Of a DNA stretch of 45,744 nucleotides, positions 33,271 through 44,100 are shown in pieces. The DNA is from Anaerolineaceae bacterium UBA4775 (GTDB lineage: Bacteria > Chloroflexota > Anaerolineae > Anaerolineales > Anaerolineaceae). Below the pieces are notes generated by a model. The model was not told the origin of the DNA. It worked only from the letters and a program-made list of their open reading frames with translations, and did not search any database. The stretch spans positions 1-45,744 of the forward strand of contig DHHJ01000034.1 of NCBI GenBank assembly GCA_002403205.1. The letters run 5' to 3'. Position numbers and translations under genes: made by a program. Numbering within the stretch: the first letter of the stretch is position 1; each line of letters begins with the position of its first letter.

Positions 33271-34893
33271 ATGCGTATGAAAGCAGAGAATTGGAAGAAA
33301 AAACGGGCTTACACCCAGGCCGATCTGGACCAGGCTGTGGCAATATTGGAGGAGATAAAGGCAGGCACAGCCCTCAATGTCGCCCAGCGCGCCCATCCCA
33401 AACCGGATGGGGGCGGGTTCATTCCCAAACATGCCCTGGTGGCAGTTTATACACAGATGGTGGAAAGCGGAACGTGGCCGGAAGATGAAGCCCTGCTGGC
33501 TAAAATCCGCATGAAGCCCACCCGAACCCTGTCCGGTGTGACCACCGTCACGGTGCTGACACGCTATCACCCCTGCCCGGGCGAGTGCATCTTCTGCCCC
33601 CAGGAGGATCGGCTCCCCAAAAGCTACCTGAGTGAAGAGCCAGGCGCCAAGCGCGGGGTTGAGAACAATTTTGACCCTTACTTACAGGTCAGCAACCGCA
33701 TCCGAGCGCTGGAGGCTGTAGGCCATCCCACTGATAAGATCGAATTATTGATCCTGGGCGGAAGCTTCAGCGTGTATCCCCGGGATTACCAGACCTGGTT
33801 TGTCCAGCGCTGCTTTGACGCCATGAACACCGATGACCCTGCCCATCCAGCGGTTTCAGATACCCTGGCGGAAGCACAGCTGCACAATGTGCATGCTGCC
33901 CATCGCAATGTTGGCCTGGTGATCGAGACCCGGCCAGACCTGGTGAACCGGGCAGCCCTGGCTCGCTACCGCGAACTGGGCGTGACCAAAGTGCAGATGG
34001 GTGCCCAAAGTTTGGACGACCAGATTTTAGCGTTGAATCAGCGCGGTCACACTGCCCAGGAAACCCTGGCAGCCACGGCCCTGCTGCGGGCGGGCGGGTT
34101 TAAGATCGTTTTGCACTGGATGCCCAACCTGCTGGGGGCCACACCAGATAGCGACCGTGAAGATTTCACCCGGCTGTGGGGTGAGGGCACCTATGCCCCC
34201 GACGAGATCAAGATCTACCCCTGCCAGCTTTTGGAGGGCACGAAACTCTACCAGTACTGGCAGCAAGGGGATTATCAGCCCTATTCTGAAGCGACTTTGC
34301 TAGATTTGATTGCGGAGATCAAAACCACTGTGCCCCGTTACTGCCGCATCAACCGCATCATCCGGGATATCCCCTCGACCTACGTGGTGGAGGGAAACAA
34401 GAACACCAGCTTGCGGCAGGACATCCACAAGGAGATGCAGCGGCGAGGCACACGCTGTGAATGCGTCCGCTGCCGCGAGATTCGCAAAAAACAGGTCAAC
34501 GCAGAGGGCGTCAGCCTGCACGACCTGGTTTATCACCCTGTGCATGCAGAAGAGCATTTTCTTTCCTACGACACCCCTGATGATCATCTGGCTGGCTTTC
34601 TGCGCCTGTCTTTTCCTGAGGATACCCAGGTAACAGGGCTGGAGGACCTGTCAGAAGCAGCCATCATCCGCGAGGTGCATGTTTACGGTCAATCCCTGGA
34701 ACTGGGTGAAGAACGTGCCGGGATTGCCCAGCACAGCGGCATGGGGACCCGATTAATTGAACACGCTGAAGCATTGGCCAGGCAGAAAGGCTACCAGAAA
34801 ATGGCCGTGATTGCCGCGGTCGGCACCCGGGCTTATTATGCCTCGCGTGGATACCAAATGGGGGCGTTATATATGGTCAAGTCTTTGACGTGA
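33271..34893 (+). CDS. elp3: Elp3-family tRNA uridine(34) acetyltransferase
   Basis: The 540-residue protein joins a radical-SAM domain to a GNAT acetyltransferase. The cluster motif is HPCPGECIFCP (C-x3-C-x2-C). Elp3 hallmarks follow: LPKSYLSEEPGAKRG, LILGGSFSVYP, GLVIETRPD, GVTKVQMGAQSLDD, and the zinc-type cysteine segment RGTRCECVRCREIR. The acetyl-CoA site is QHSGMGTRLIEHAEALARQKG, and the C-terminal YYASRGYQMGALYMVK matches the GNAT end. In eukaryotes Elp3 makes cm5U34 as part of Elongator; bacterial and archaeal Elp3 proteins act alone, and a Chloroflexota homologue from Dehalococcoides is well studied. The Shine-Dalgarno site is weak; ATG 33277 is an alternative start. Confidence 0.95.
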   Translation: MRMKAENWKKKRAYTQADLDQAVAILEEIKAGTALNVAQRAHPKPDGGGFIPKHALVAVYTQMVESGTWPEDEALLAKIRMKPTRTLSGVTTVTVLTRYHPCPGECIFCPQEDRLPKSYLSEEPGAKRGVENNFDPYLQVSNRIRALEAVGHPTDKIELLILGGSFSVYPRDYQTWFVQRCFDAMNTDDPAHPAVSDTLAEAQLHNVHAAHRNVGLVIETRPDLVNRAALARYRELGVTKVQMGAQSLDDQILALNQRGHTAQETLAATALLRAGGFKIVLHWMPNLLGATPDSDREDFTRLWGEGTYAPDEIKIYPCQLLEGTKLYQYWQQGDYQPYSEATLLDLIAEIKTTVPRYCRINRIIRDIPSTYVVEGNKNTSLRQDIHKEMQRRGTRCECVRCREIRKKQVNAEGVSLHDLVYHPVHAEEHFLSYDTPDDHLAGFLRLSFPEDTQVTGLEDLSEAAIIREVHVYGQSLELGEERAGIAQHSGMGTRLIEHAEALARQKGYQKMAVIAAVGTRAYYASRGYQMGALYMVKSLT

Positions 34894-34901
34894 GGGACGG
34901 A

Positions 34902-35453
34902 TCAGAGCAGGAAACTGAGAAGCTGCATGGCGATTGGCTGCAAGGCCAGGGCGATTGCACCCATCAGCGCACCGACAGTCCAGCCGGCAACCACATCTGA
35001 GAGGTAGTGAACGCCCAACGCGACCCGTGAGATCCCCACCCAGGGAAACCACAGGACAAGCGCGATCGCAAACCAGGGCGGGCCGAGGGCCAGCCCCATC
35101 ACCGCTAGGGCGGTTGAGCGTGCCGCGTGGCCGGAGGGAAATGAGTGCGGATCGGTGATACGGTAAATCTGGCCCCATTCACCTTCGGGACGGGGACGGC
35201 GGATCGAAAATTTAAGCAGAATCACAGCGACCGCCATGACCATCAATCCAACACCCAGGAACAGGGCGCGCCCCCGCCATTCGCCAGTGCTGGCCAGCCA
35301 GGTGATGAACAAACCGGCCAGCCAGAACCAGGAATCGCCGGAATGGGCGAATATTTTCAGCACAAGGGCTAAAACCCTCTGCTCCGCTTTGATATGCATG
35401 GCTTTGGAGAGTTTAGCGTCCCACCTTAAAAGTTGACGTTTCCAGTGTTTCAC
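34902..35453 (-). CDS. PAP2-family membrane phosphatase
   Basis: The 183-residue integral membrane enzyme removes phosphate from a lipid or prenyl phosphate or pyrophosphate. The three catalytic motifs are present: KFSIRRPRP, PSGHAARS, and SRVALGVHYLSDV with the nucleophile histidine in VHYLSD. Five or six hydrophobic helices surround them. It begins at GTG, which overlaps the upstream nucleotidyltransferase stop by four bases (GTGA), with GGAG about nine bases upstream. It is therefore translationally coupled to that gene. Undecaprenyl pyrophosphate and phosphatidate phosphatases share these motifs, so the substrate is open. Confidence 0.9.
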   Translation of the reverse strand: MKHWKRQLLRWDAKLSKAMHIKAEQRVLALVLKIFAHSGDSWFWLAGLFITWLASTGEWRGRALFLGVGLMVMAVAVILLKFSIRRPRPEGEWGQIYRITDPHSFPSGHAARSTALAVMGLALGPPWFAIALVLWFPWVGISRVALGVHYLSDVVAGWTVGALMGAIALALQPIAMQLLSFLL

Positions 35454-36223
35454 AGCCGGTTCTCCAGGTCCCGGCGCAGGATCTCCAGCTGGTGAGGTTT
35501 GTCTGCATCCATGCCCATTTCGGCATGGGGGCAGCGCAGGGCTTTACCCTGGATGGCCAACCTTTTGCAGACTTTCTTGACCGCCCTTTCAAGTGTGACC
35601 AATCGCAAGGCCACCAGCAGCAAGGTGTCAAACCCGATCATGGCAGCCTGCTTGAGGGGCTGCTTCCTGGCAGAGGTGAGTTGCTCCCAGATCGGCCGTT
35701 CGGTGGTGAACAAGCGTGAATCGATGGCATTCAGATCGCCGCCGCACACCGCAACATCTTTGAAGCGCACATAGGAGCGCTTGGCATTGGGAAAGCGGGC
35801 TTCCATGACTGCCTGGGTGATGACGTTGTAGTACAGCATCTGCTCAGGGTCGGCTGAAACCTGGTTGGCCAGCCAATCGACCATGTGCGGTCGAATGGCC
35901 GGGATATCGCCTGAGGCGATCAACACTTTTGTGGACCCGGGGTGGTCTTTCGCCGCTTGCAACACTCCACTACGGATATTGGCGAACATGGAACCCTGGT
36001 CCGGCAGAAAATGCGTGGGTTTTGCTGCGTGCAGGCCAGATTCGGGCTGCATGCCCATCACATAAAGCTCTGAAACAGCATCCGACTCGTCAAAGGCATC
36101 GATTACCCATTGGACCATGGGTCGGCCTGACAGGTCGATCAAACTGCGGGAGCCTTCACGGCCCTGGGGGTAGAGCGGGTCGTCCTGAGCCATCTTTCCC
36201 CCGGCCAGGACAACAGCGTTCAT
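35450..36223 (-). CDS. MobA-like NTP transferase, atypical
   Basis: The 257-residue protein has the nucleotidyltransferase fold of the MobA/IspD/GlmU type. The start is VVLAGGK, followed after an insertion (MAQDDPLYPQGREGS) by RSLIDLSGRPMVQWVIDAF. In classical enzymes the loop is GGxGxRM and the next block contains PK; here the lysine position is Arg. LIASGDIPAI provides the metal-binding aspartate. The C-terminal 70 residues are helical and end in a polar tail. The nucleotide and acceptor cannot be told. A TTG at 36232 with AGGTG at good spacing is an alternative start and would overlap the upstream stop. It is in an operon with the unknown protein before and PAP2 after. Confidence 0.75.
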   Translation of the reverse strand: MNAVVLAGGKMAQDDPLYPQGREGSRSLIDLSGRPMVQWVIDAFDESDAVSELYVMGMQPESGLHAAKPTHFLPDQGSMFANIRSGVLQAAKDHPGSTKVLIASGDIPAIRPHMVDWLANQVSADPEQMLYYNVITQAVMEARFPNAKRSYVRFKDVAVCGGDLNAIDSRLFTTERPIWEQLTSARKQPLKQAAMIGFDTLLLVALRLVTLERAVKKVCKRLAIQGKALRCPHAEMGMDADKPHQLEILRRDLENRL

Positions 36224-36228
36224 TTTGA

Positions 36229-37155
36229 TCAATTCAGCACCTGCAACGCTGGTTTGAACCCTGCCGCGTCGATCAGCGCATTCATGATCTCAAAATAATC
36301 ATGATGCTGACGGTAATCTACTTTGCCCTGGTAACCGCTGACAGCCAGCAGGGCAGCTTCCATCATATTGGTACCGAAGGACCTGCCTTCATACACGGGT
36401 GTGGTGGTCATCAGGTATTTAACACCGGCTTGCCTGAACAGGTCGACATCCCTGGTTGTGGTGGTGTTGGTCACTACCACTTTACCTTCCAGGTCATCGG
36501 GCATGTTACGGGTGATGTAATGGCAATCCCCGGCGATCACACTGGCTTGTTTGAAGGCCCACGCAAATTTGGGTTTGCGCTGGTGCTGTTTTTCACCGAC
36601 AGGGTAGACCCATTCAAAGGGCAAGCGGCTGACGATGGGAATCAATGTGCTGGCCAGGACCTGCACGCCCCGTTCGCGGCGCAGTGGCAGGGGCAGCCCC
36701 AAGGAAAAGAGCGCATCACCAAACAGGCACTGGTAGCCGGCATCGACAAAGGTGCGCAGCAGGCCGTAGCGGTCAACTGCGGTCATCACCAGGGCAGTCC
36801 GCCCGATTTGGTTGAGGTAATCGCCAATTTCCGCTTCCAAAATCGCTGCACAGCGCGCTTCAAGCGTATTTTTAAGGCCGCAACCATCCGCAATGGGGGT
36901 ATGCTGAACGTCCTGCACCATGGGCAGCACCGAGTGGAGGGGGTACCACCTGCCTGCAAAGAACAAGCCCAAATCTGTTCCGCCCACACCAAAAGCATCC
37001 ACTTTACCATCAAACTCGCGGAATTTTTGGCGCGCAGCTTTCATGTCGCCATCTGTCCCCCCACGGCTGATGTGCACATCCACCCCAAGCAGGTTGATAA
37101 CCACGGATTTATTGCGGGTTGATGACCCGATGCTGATGCTGAGTGCTTTTTTCAT
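36229..37155 (-). CDS. Conserved protein of unknown function
   Basis: The 308-residue protein starts MKKALSISIGSSTRNKSV and has the conserved blocks INLLGVDVHISRGGTDGDMKAA, REFDGKVDAFGVGGTDLGLF, CGLKNTLE and VVVTNTTTTRDVDLF. I recall related proteins being labelled quinate 5-dehydrogenase in databases, but I see no NAD-binding glycine motif and do not accept the label. There is no signal peptide or membrane helix. ATG 37155 is chosen over an upstream reading to 37200, though its Shine-Dalgarno site is weak. The stop lies five bases before the nucleotidyltransferase ATG, or overlaps its alternative TTG start, so the two proteins probably act together. Confidence 0.7.
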   Translation of the reverse strand: MKKALSISIGSSTRNKSVVINLLGVDVHISRGGTDGDMKAARQKFREFDGKVDAFGVGGTDLGLFFAGRWYPLHSVLPMVQDVQHTPIADGCGLKNTLEARCAAILEAEIGDYLNQIGRTALVMTAVDRYGLLRTFVDAGYQCLFGDALFSLGLPLPLRRERGVQVLASTLIPIVSRLPFEWVYPVGEKQHQRKPKFAWAFKQASVIAGDCHYITRNMPDDLEGKVVVTNTTTTRDVDLFRQAGVKYLMTTTPVYEGRSFGTNMMEAALLAVSGYQGKVDYRQHHDYFEIMNALIDAAGFKPALQVLN

Positions 37156-37310
37156 GGGCAGGATCTCTATATAAGGACTAGCGAGTAGTATACCATACAC
37201 CCGAGAAGGGCACTACGCCAGCAGAAAGGCCGTAAAGAACCGATAATAGCCAATGAACAGCAGGTAGAGGTATTATAATTGGGCTCAGTCAGAATTACTG
37301 GAGGTAACCT

Positions 37311-37976
37311 TTGATAAATGCAGTCCACGCGATGTTGTGGGATTTGGACGGGACCATCGTTGAAACGAAGACTAACCATTTCCTGACATGGCAGCGAGCC
37401 ATGGAAAAATATGGCTTTCATCTCGAAAAATCGTTATACGATGCGAATTTTGGGCGTAATAATGCGACCTTGCTACCCATTTTCCTGGGTTTTGACCCTG
37501 ACCCCGAGTTAAAAGAAGAAATCATCCAATACAAAGAGGCCTTGTTTCGGGAACTCATCCCGGATGGAATCACTTTGGTGCCTGGGGTAGAATCCTGGCT
37601 TGCTGCCGCATCCGCCATGCGGATTCCGCAGGCCATCGCATCGTCGGGGCCGATCATGAACATCTACCAGATGCTTTCAAGCACTAACCTTGAGCGGTAT
37701 TTCATTGAGGTCGTCTCCGGTTCTGAATTGCCTGCAAAACCGGATCCGGATATCTTTCTGCAGGCTGCCGCAAGGCTGGATGTTCTCCCGGGCAACTGCC
37801 TGGTTGTTGAAGATTCGATTGCGGGCGTTCAGGCAGCCCACCGGGCGGGGATGCACTGTATCGCCGTGACAACCTCGCATACCCGGGATGAACTCAGCCT
37901 GGCAGATGTGATCATTGATGATTTTACGGCTGCCTTTGATCAGGTGCTGAAAACTATCGGATCGGTTGAAAGTTAA
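37311..37976 (+). CDS. HAD-superfamily phosphatase (beta-phosphoglucomutase-like)
   Basis: The 221-residue protein has all four HAD motifs. Motif I is WDLDGT with nucleophile Asp11 and acid/base Asp13. Motif II is IASSGP. Motif III is the lysine in LPAKPDPDIF, and motif IV is VVEDSIAGVQAA. A helical cap domain lies between motifs I and II, as in beta-phosphoglucomutase and phosphoglycolate phosphatase relatives. The substrate is not evident. It starts at TTG with a near-perfect GGAGGTAA five bases upstream. A TATAAT-like sequence lies about 35 bases before the start. It is divergent from the unknown-protein/nucleotidyltransferase operon. Confidence 0.88.
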   Translation: MINAVHAMLWDLDGTIVETKTNHFLTWQRAMEKYGFHLEKSLYDANFGRNNATLLPIFLGFDPDPELKEEIIQYKEALFRELIPDGITLVPGVESWLAAASAMRIPQAIASSGPIMNIYQMLSSTNLERYFIEVVSGSELPAKPDPDIFLQAAARLDVLPGNCLVVEDSIAGVQAAHRAGMHCIAVTTSHTRDELSLADVIIDDFTAAFDQVLKTIGSVES

Positions 37977-38112
37977 ATTCAGTTAAAATCCCCGTAACAA
38001 CCAATCTGCAATATAATAAGGATAGGCCAAGCCTTCTCCCTGAATGGTTAGGGCATGTATTGGGATTATTGAGCAAGGGGTGAAATGACCGTGGTTTTAC
38101 AAGGAGTTGTCT

Positions 38113-41100
38113 GTGGTTGAACGACGAGTGATGATCACATTTCGTCGATGGATATACACTTTCCTTACGCTCCTCGTGATTGCCAGCTTGATCGCGGGGT
38201 GTCGTTTACCCTGGGGTGACCAGCCTGAAGCGCCGATCAGGGCAACTGATGACCTGCAGCAGGCAGAAGTCACTGCTCCCGTTGGTGAAACACGTCCCAA
38301 TTTGCCACCTGCCTTGGTGGAAGTTTCTCCCATCCCGGCAACAGTACTGGCTGTCCAGCAGCCCATCACACTGTATTTCAACCAAGCGATGAATGCCAGC
38401 TCAGTCGAGGCAGCCATTCACTTTGAGCCCCGCATCAGCGGGCGGTTTACCTGGCAAGACGATCAGATGCTGACTTTCTTACCCGATCAAAACCTGGCCC
38501 CGGGCAGCCACTTGCGATTGACCATCGCTACCAGTGCCCAGGCAGCCAACCTGCAAAATCTGAGCGCTCCCGTGGATCTTAATTTCCAGGTGGCAGACTT
38601 TCTGCGCGTGGTGCAAACCCTGCCGGCAGACGGTGTTCAGGATGTCAACCCCGAGAGTGTGGTGTTTGTCGCATTCAATCAACCGGTGGCTGCCTTGGGC
38701 GAGCCGTCGGATCCTGAGCCCGGCTTCAGCCTTTCCCCTGAGGTACCCGGAAAAGGCGAGTGGCTGAACACCAGCACGTATGTGTTCACGCCTGAAACTG
38801 GCCTGCTCGGCGGCACATCCTACACCATTCAGCTCAATCCGGACCTGGTGGCGACCTCTGGCGCAGGTCTGGCCCCCTCCCAGCCGCTGGAATTTGATTT
38901 CACTACCACCCACCCAATGGTGGTCAGAGTCAGGCCAATACCTGGCAATCTTCTCAGCCTGGATGGCCCGGTTGAGATTGACTTCAACATGCGCATGAAC
39001 CCGGATAGCGTGGAGGCGCATTTCAGCCTGGTTGGCCCGGGTGGGATGGCTGTACCCGGGACGTTTGAATGGGATGACCACTTTCGCCAGGTAAAATTCA
39101 AGCCAGCCAGGCTCCTGGCACGGAATGCCAATTATTCGATCCGGCTGAGCGGGGCAGCAGAATCAGCAGGGGGTTTGCCGATCTACGAAGCCCTTGATAC
39201 TGTGCGGCAGACTTACCCGCGCTTTGCTGTGGACTTGAGTGTGCCACCGCAGTTTGATTCTTATTATGGCGGGTACGGACAGTATTCGCTTGAATTTTCA
39301 ACCCCGTTGAACCCTGAGGTGATTGATGAGCATATCAGCATCGATCCAGAGGTGACAGGCGTGCGCTTTACTTCACGAGAAGATGAGGGTGTCTTGTGGG
39401 TCAATGGGTATTTTCAGCCCGAGACAACCTATACCCTGAACATTGACCCTGCGGTTGCGGATATATGGGGCGGGCAGCTTGGAGAAACCTTTACCGCCAC
39501 TTTCCTCACCCCGCCGGCGCCGCCTTCGCTAAGCGTCCTCAGCGGCTATGTCAGCTATAACCTGGTCTTTGTGCCGGCATTTGATGCGGCCTTAACCCTG
39601 CAGGCGACCAACATCAGCACCGTGCATGTGGAACTCGCACCGATCGGCACTGGCGACCTGGTCACCTTGCTGCACCCCGACAACTACCGCTACCGTGAGA
39701 TCTTTCTGCCAGAAGTTCGGGAGGTAACCACCCACAACCTCAACCTGAACAGTAATCGGCGAGAGGTCATCAGGCTGCCGCTTTCTTACCAGGGCGAGCC
39801 CCTCGTGCCAGGGGTTTACTTCCTGGGGCTGGATGTGGCTGACATTCCCAATAACGAACCGGAAAGTTACCAGAAATATTACCTGGTCGTGAGTGAAAAC
39901 AACCTGGTGATGAAGATCACGCCCGAGCAGGCCTTCCTGTGGGGAACGCGGCTGGGTGATTTAAGCCCGTTAGCTGATGCACCGGTTGCGGTTTACGATA
40001 CCGAAGGTGACCTGCTAACCCGCGGCAGCCTGGACGCCGATGGCCGATTTATGGATCAATTTGCACGGGTTGAGCAGGGGTATGCCAGTTATTATGCTTG
40101 GGTGGGCGAACCGGGCGAGGAGGATTTTGCCTTTACAATCTCAACCTGGCAGCAGGGGTATGACCTGTATGAACATGGGATTGATGTAAACACCTACCCG
40201 GCGTTGTTGGATGCCTATATTTATACAGACCGGCCGATCTATCGCCCTGGAGACACGGTTTACTTCAAAACTGTCCTGTTTTCACGCGATAATGGCCTGC
40301 CGGTCTCTCCAGCAGTTGACGCAGTGACGGTGGCTGTGCAGGGTGACCCGGGTTTGACTGGCCGGCCAGCGACGCTTTACTCGCAGAAATTAGCCCTGAA
40401 TCCGTACGGCATGGCATCGGGTTCGGTGATATTACCGGATGATGCACCCACGGGTTACTACTGGGTGGATGTTTCAGTGGGAGATGAGTTCATCAAATCG
40501 GTCTATTTTGATGTGGCAGCCTATCGCAAACCCGAGATTGACCTGCAGGTTGGGTTTGAACAGGCTGAGCTGTTGGCGGGTGAAGAATTGGTGGCAGCAG
40601 CCCAGGCAGAATACTTCTTCGGGCTGCCAGCGGCTGACCAGGCCTTTTCCTGGTCGCTTTACCGCAAAGATGCCCACTTTGACTTGCCGGGGTACAGCGT
40701 CGGTCCACTGGATGATATGTGGGTGATGAGGCCTTTCTTCCCCCGGTTTTCCCCGTTGGGAGAATCGGTTGCCTCCGGGTCAGGCATGACCGGCGAAGGT
40801 GGTGATTTGAGATTGCCTTTCACGGCGGATGACCTGAGGCTTGATGAATTCAGGGCTGGTCAGTTGCAGGAATACAGCCTGGAAGTCACTGTGATGGACG
40901 AAAGCGGCCTGCCGGTCAGCTATCGTGATGCGGCCCTGGTGCATCCCGAGCGGTTTTACATTGGGGTGCAGCCCGGTGCCTATTTTGGCCGTGCCGGGAC
41001 GGCTTTTGACTTTTCTGCCCTGACCGTCGATTGGGAAAAGACGCCTGTTGGAAATGTTCCCCTTGAGGCCACCTTTGAAGCTATCTCCTGGGAAGCAGAA

Positions 41101-44100
41101 GGGACGAGCAACCCGGAAAGGCCGTATCAGTATGTGGAAACGACTACCATGATCGGCGGGGCAAGCCCAATCACTGACCGGAAGGGACAGGCGCGCTTGT
41201 CCTTCACGCCTCCCGAACCGGGTACCTACCGGCTGACGGTGGAATCCGGCGCGGCGGTCACCCAGGTGTTGGTTTGGGTCAGCGGCGAAAGCGCCGCAAT
41301 ATGGCCGACACAAATGTACAATCACATTGATTTAACTGCCGATGCGGGTGAATACCTGCCCGGAGAGACTGCGCAGGTCTTTATCCCCAATCCATTCCCC
41401 TCGGGTGCCAATGCCCTGGTGACCGTGGAGCGCTGGGGGGTTTTAGACAGCCAGATACTGGAGATCTCTGATAGCGGGGCGGTATTGGCCATACCCATCG
41501 CCCAGGATTCGATCCCGAACGTGTATGTGTCTGCTGTCCTGGTCGGCAGTGATGAACGCGGTAGGCCGGATTACCGTCAGGGGACGATCAAACTGCTTGT
41601 TTCACCCACCAGCAAAGCACTGAATATCGACCTGTCCCTTGAACCGGACCTGGCTGAGCCCGGCGACCTGGTCACATTGAACTTGAGGATCACCGACCAG
41701 CAGGGCAATCCGATCCAGGGCGAGTTTTCGATTGTTGTGGTTGATAAAGCCCTTCTGGCGCTGGTTCCGCCCAACAGCCTGCCCATTTTCGATGCCATTT
41801 ACGAGGAAATCCCGCTTTCCGTGCAAACGAGCCTGTCTTTGTATACCTACGCCCAGCAACAGGCCCTGACCCCCATCGAGGCGGGTGGACTGGGCGGAGG
41901 TGCAGACCGCATTGTTGATGCTGCCATCCGGGAGGATTTCCCAGACACTGCCTTTTGGGAGGCCCATGTGATTACTGGCGTGGATGGCACTGCCCGACTG
42001 ACCCTGCCCCTGCCGGACACCCTGACCACCTGGGTGGTAGAAGCGCGCGGACTGACCGAGGATTACCTGGTTGGCCAGGCCGAGGCCGAGATCCAAACCC
42101 AAAAACCTTTAATGATCCGCCCTGTGACCCCGCGCTTCCTGGTTGATGGGGATGAGGTCGAAATGGCTGCCGTTGTGCATAACAACACGGATGCGCCCCT
42201 GGAGGTGGAGGTTTCATTGGTTTCTGCAGGTTTCTCATTGATGGAAGCGAACCACACCCAGCAGGTGAACCTGGACCCGGGACAGAGCCAGCGTGTAACT
42301 TGGTGGGGCTCTGTGGACAGTGTGGAATCCGTGAGCCTGGTCTTTGAGGCACACTCCGGTGCGCTTTCGGATGCCAGCACGCCGGTATGGGGTGACCTGC
42401 AGGTCAGGCGCTATGCCATGCCATACACCTTTAGCACAGCAGGGCAATTGTCCGAAGCGGGAGAACGGCTTGAACTGGTCAGCCTGCCGATATCAACTGA
42501 GCCATCCTCTGGTGAGCTATCTATGGACTTAAACCCCAGCCTGCTCACAACCCTGGTGGATGGGCTCGAAGCGCTGGAGACAGCTCCTTACAGTGACACA
42601 GCCACGGTTCTCTCTCGCATGCTTGCGAATTTGAACGCTTACCTGGTGTTGGACAATCTGGATGTGGACACGCCACAAATGGCGGCATCGCTGAGTGAAT
42701 TAATTGGCGAAGGGATCGGTCAATTGCTGTCAGGGCAGAATATTGACGGCGGCTGGTCTTGGTGGGGTGGTTCGATTAACGGTTCGCAGGCTTCTGACCC
42801 CTTCATCACGGCATATGTGCTTTTGGGTTTGACGGCTGCTGATGAAGCAGGCATGGAAATCGGTGAAGACTTTATCGTACGGGCCAGGAATTACCTGGTG
42901 TTTGAATTGCCACAACCCGGTGAGGTTGAATCAGCCTGGATGCTGGATCGGACGGTATTCATGGCCTATGCCCTGCGGGGTGATGATGGCAGTCTGGCAC
43001 CCACGTTCGACGGTCTGTACGCCCGGCGCACCGAATTAAGCCCCTGGGCATTGGGTTTGCTGGCACTGGCCATGCACGATACAGCGGGGATGAACGCCCG
43101 CGTTACGACCCTGGTCAGCGACCTGGAAGGCCGTGCTATCCGGTCTGCCACAGGTGTCCATTGGGAGAATGCACGTTTCTCGTGGATGCTGCCCGGGACG
43201 CCAGTTTATAACACTGCCGTGGCTGTGTATGCGCTGGCACAGCTTGATCCGGCATCGGCCAGTTTGCCGCTGGCGCTGCGCTACTTGATGGCACATCAAG
43301 GCGCCGACAAGTTGTGGTCCACAGGTTTTGAATCCGCCTGGGTGCTGATGGCGGTGGCCAAAGCCGCACAGGGCACGGGCGACTACCAGGCAGATTTTGA
43401 ATTCCAGGCAACTTTGAACGGGGTCCTGATCGCAGAAGGTCTGGCGGCGGGGCCTGAATTGCTGAACACGGTCAGCGCATCCACGGCTATCGACAGCCTG
43501 GTCCCAGATGGGCCCAACGCCCTGGTGATCCACCGAGGTGAAGGTGCCGGGACCTTGTATTACCGGGTAGACTTGAATACTTACCAGCCCGCAGCCGATG
43601 CTGAGCCAATCCAGCGGGGGATCACGCTTAACAGGGCTTACTACTTTTCGGGTGAGGAATGTCCTGCAGACGAGGCATGCCCGCCCATCGATTCAATCAA
43701 GCTTGACCCGGATGACCCGGGCCAATTCATCACCGTGGTGCTGACTGTGAATCTGGCACAGGATATGTATCACTTGCTGGTGGAGGACTTTATTCCAGCT
43801 GGGACAGAAATTCTGAACCGCGGTTTATTGACCTCCCAAACCTTACCTCAGGCGGACTTCGGCTGGTTTGATCCTTGCGACCCATTTGCCAATGGCTGGG
43901 GGTGGTGGCTTTTCAATGCGCCGCAGATCTATGATGATCACATCCTGTGGACGGCGGGTTATGTCCCTGCCGGGACGTATCTCCTGACTTACGAACTGCT
44001 GCCCTATCAGCGTGGGGCTTACCAGGTGCTGCCTGCCCATACCTGGCAATATTTTTATCCCGAAGTGCAGGGCACCACAGCAGGTGATGTATTCCTGATT

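Noticed and set aside
36301..37122. 273-codon plus-strand frame opposite the unknown conserved gene
   Set aside because: The minus-strand frame has an operon position, conserved blocks and overlaps with its neighbour; the plus frame has none of these.
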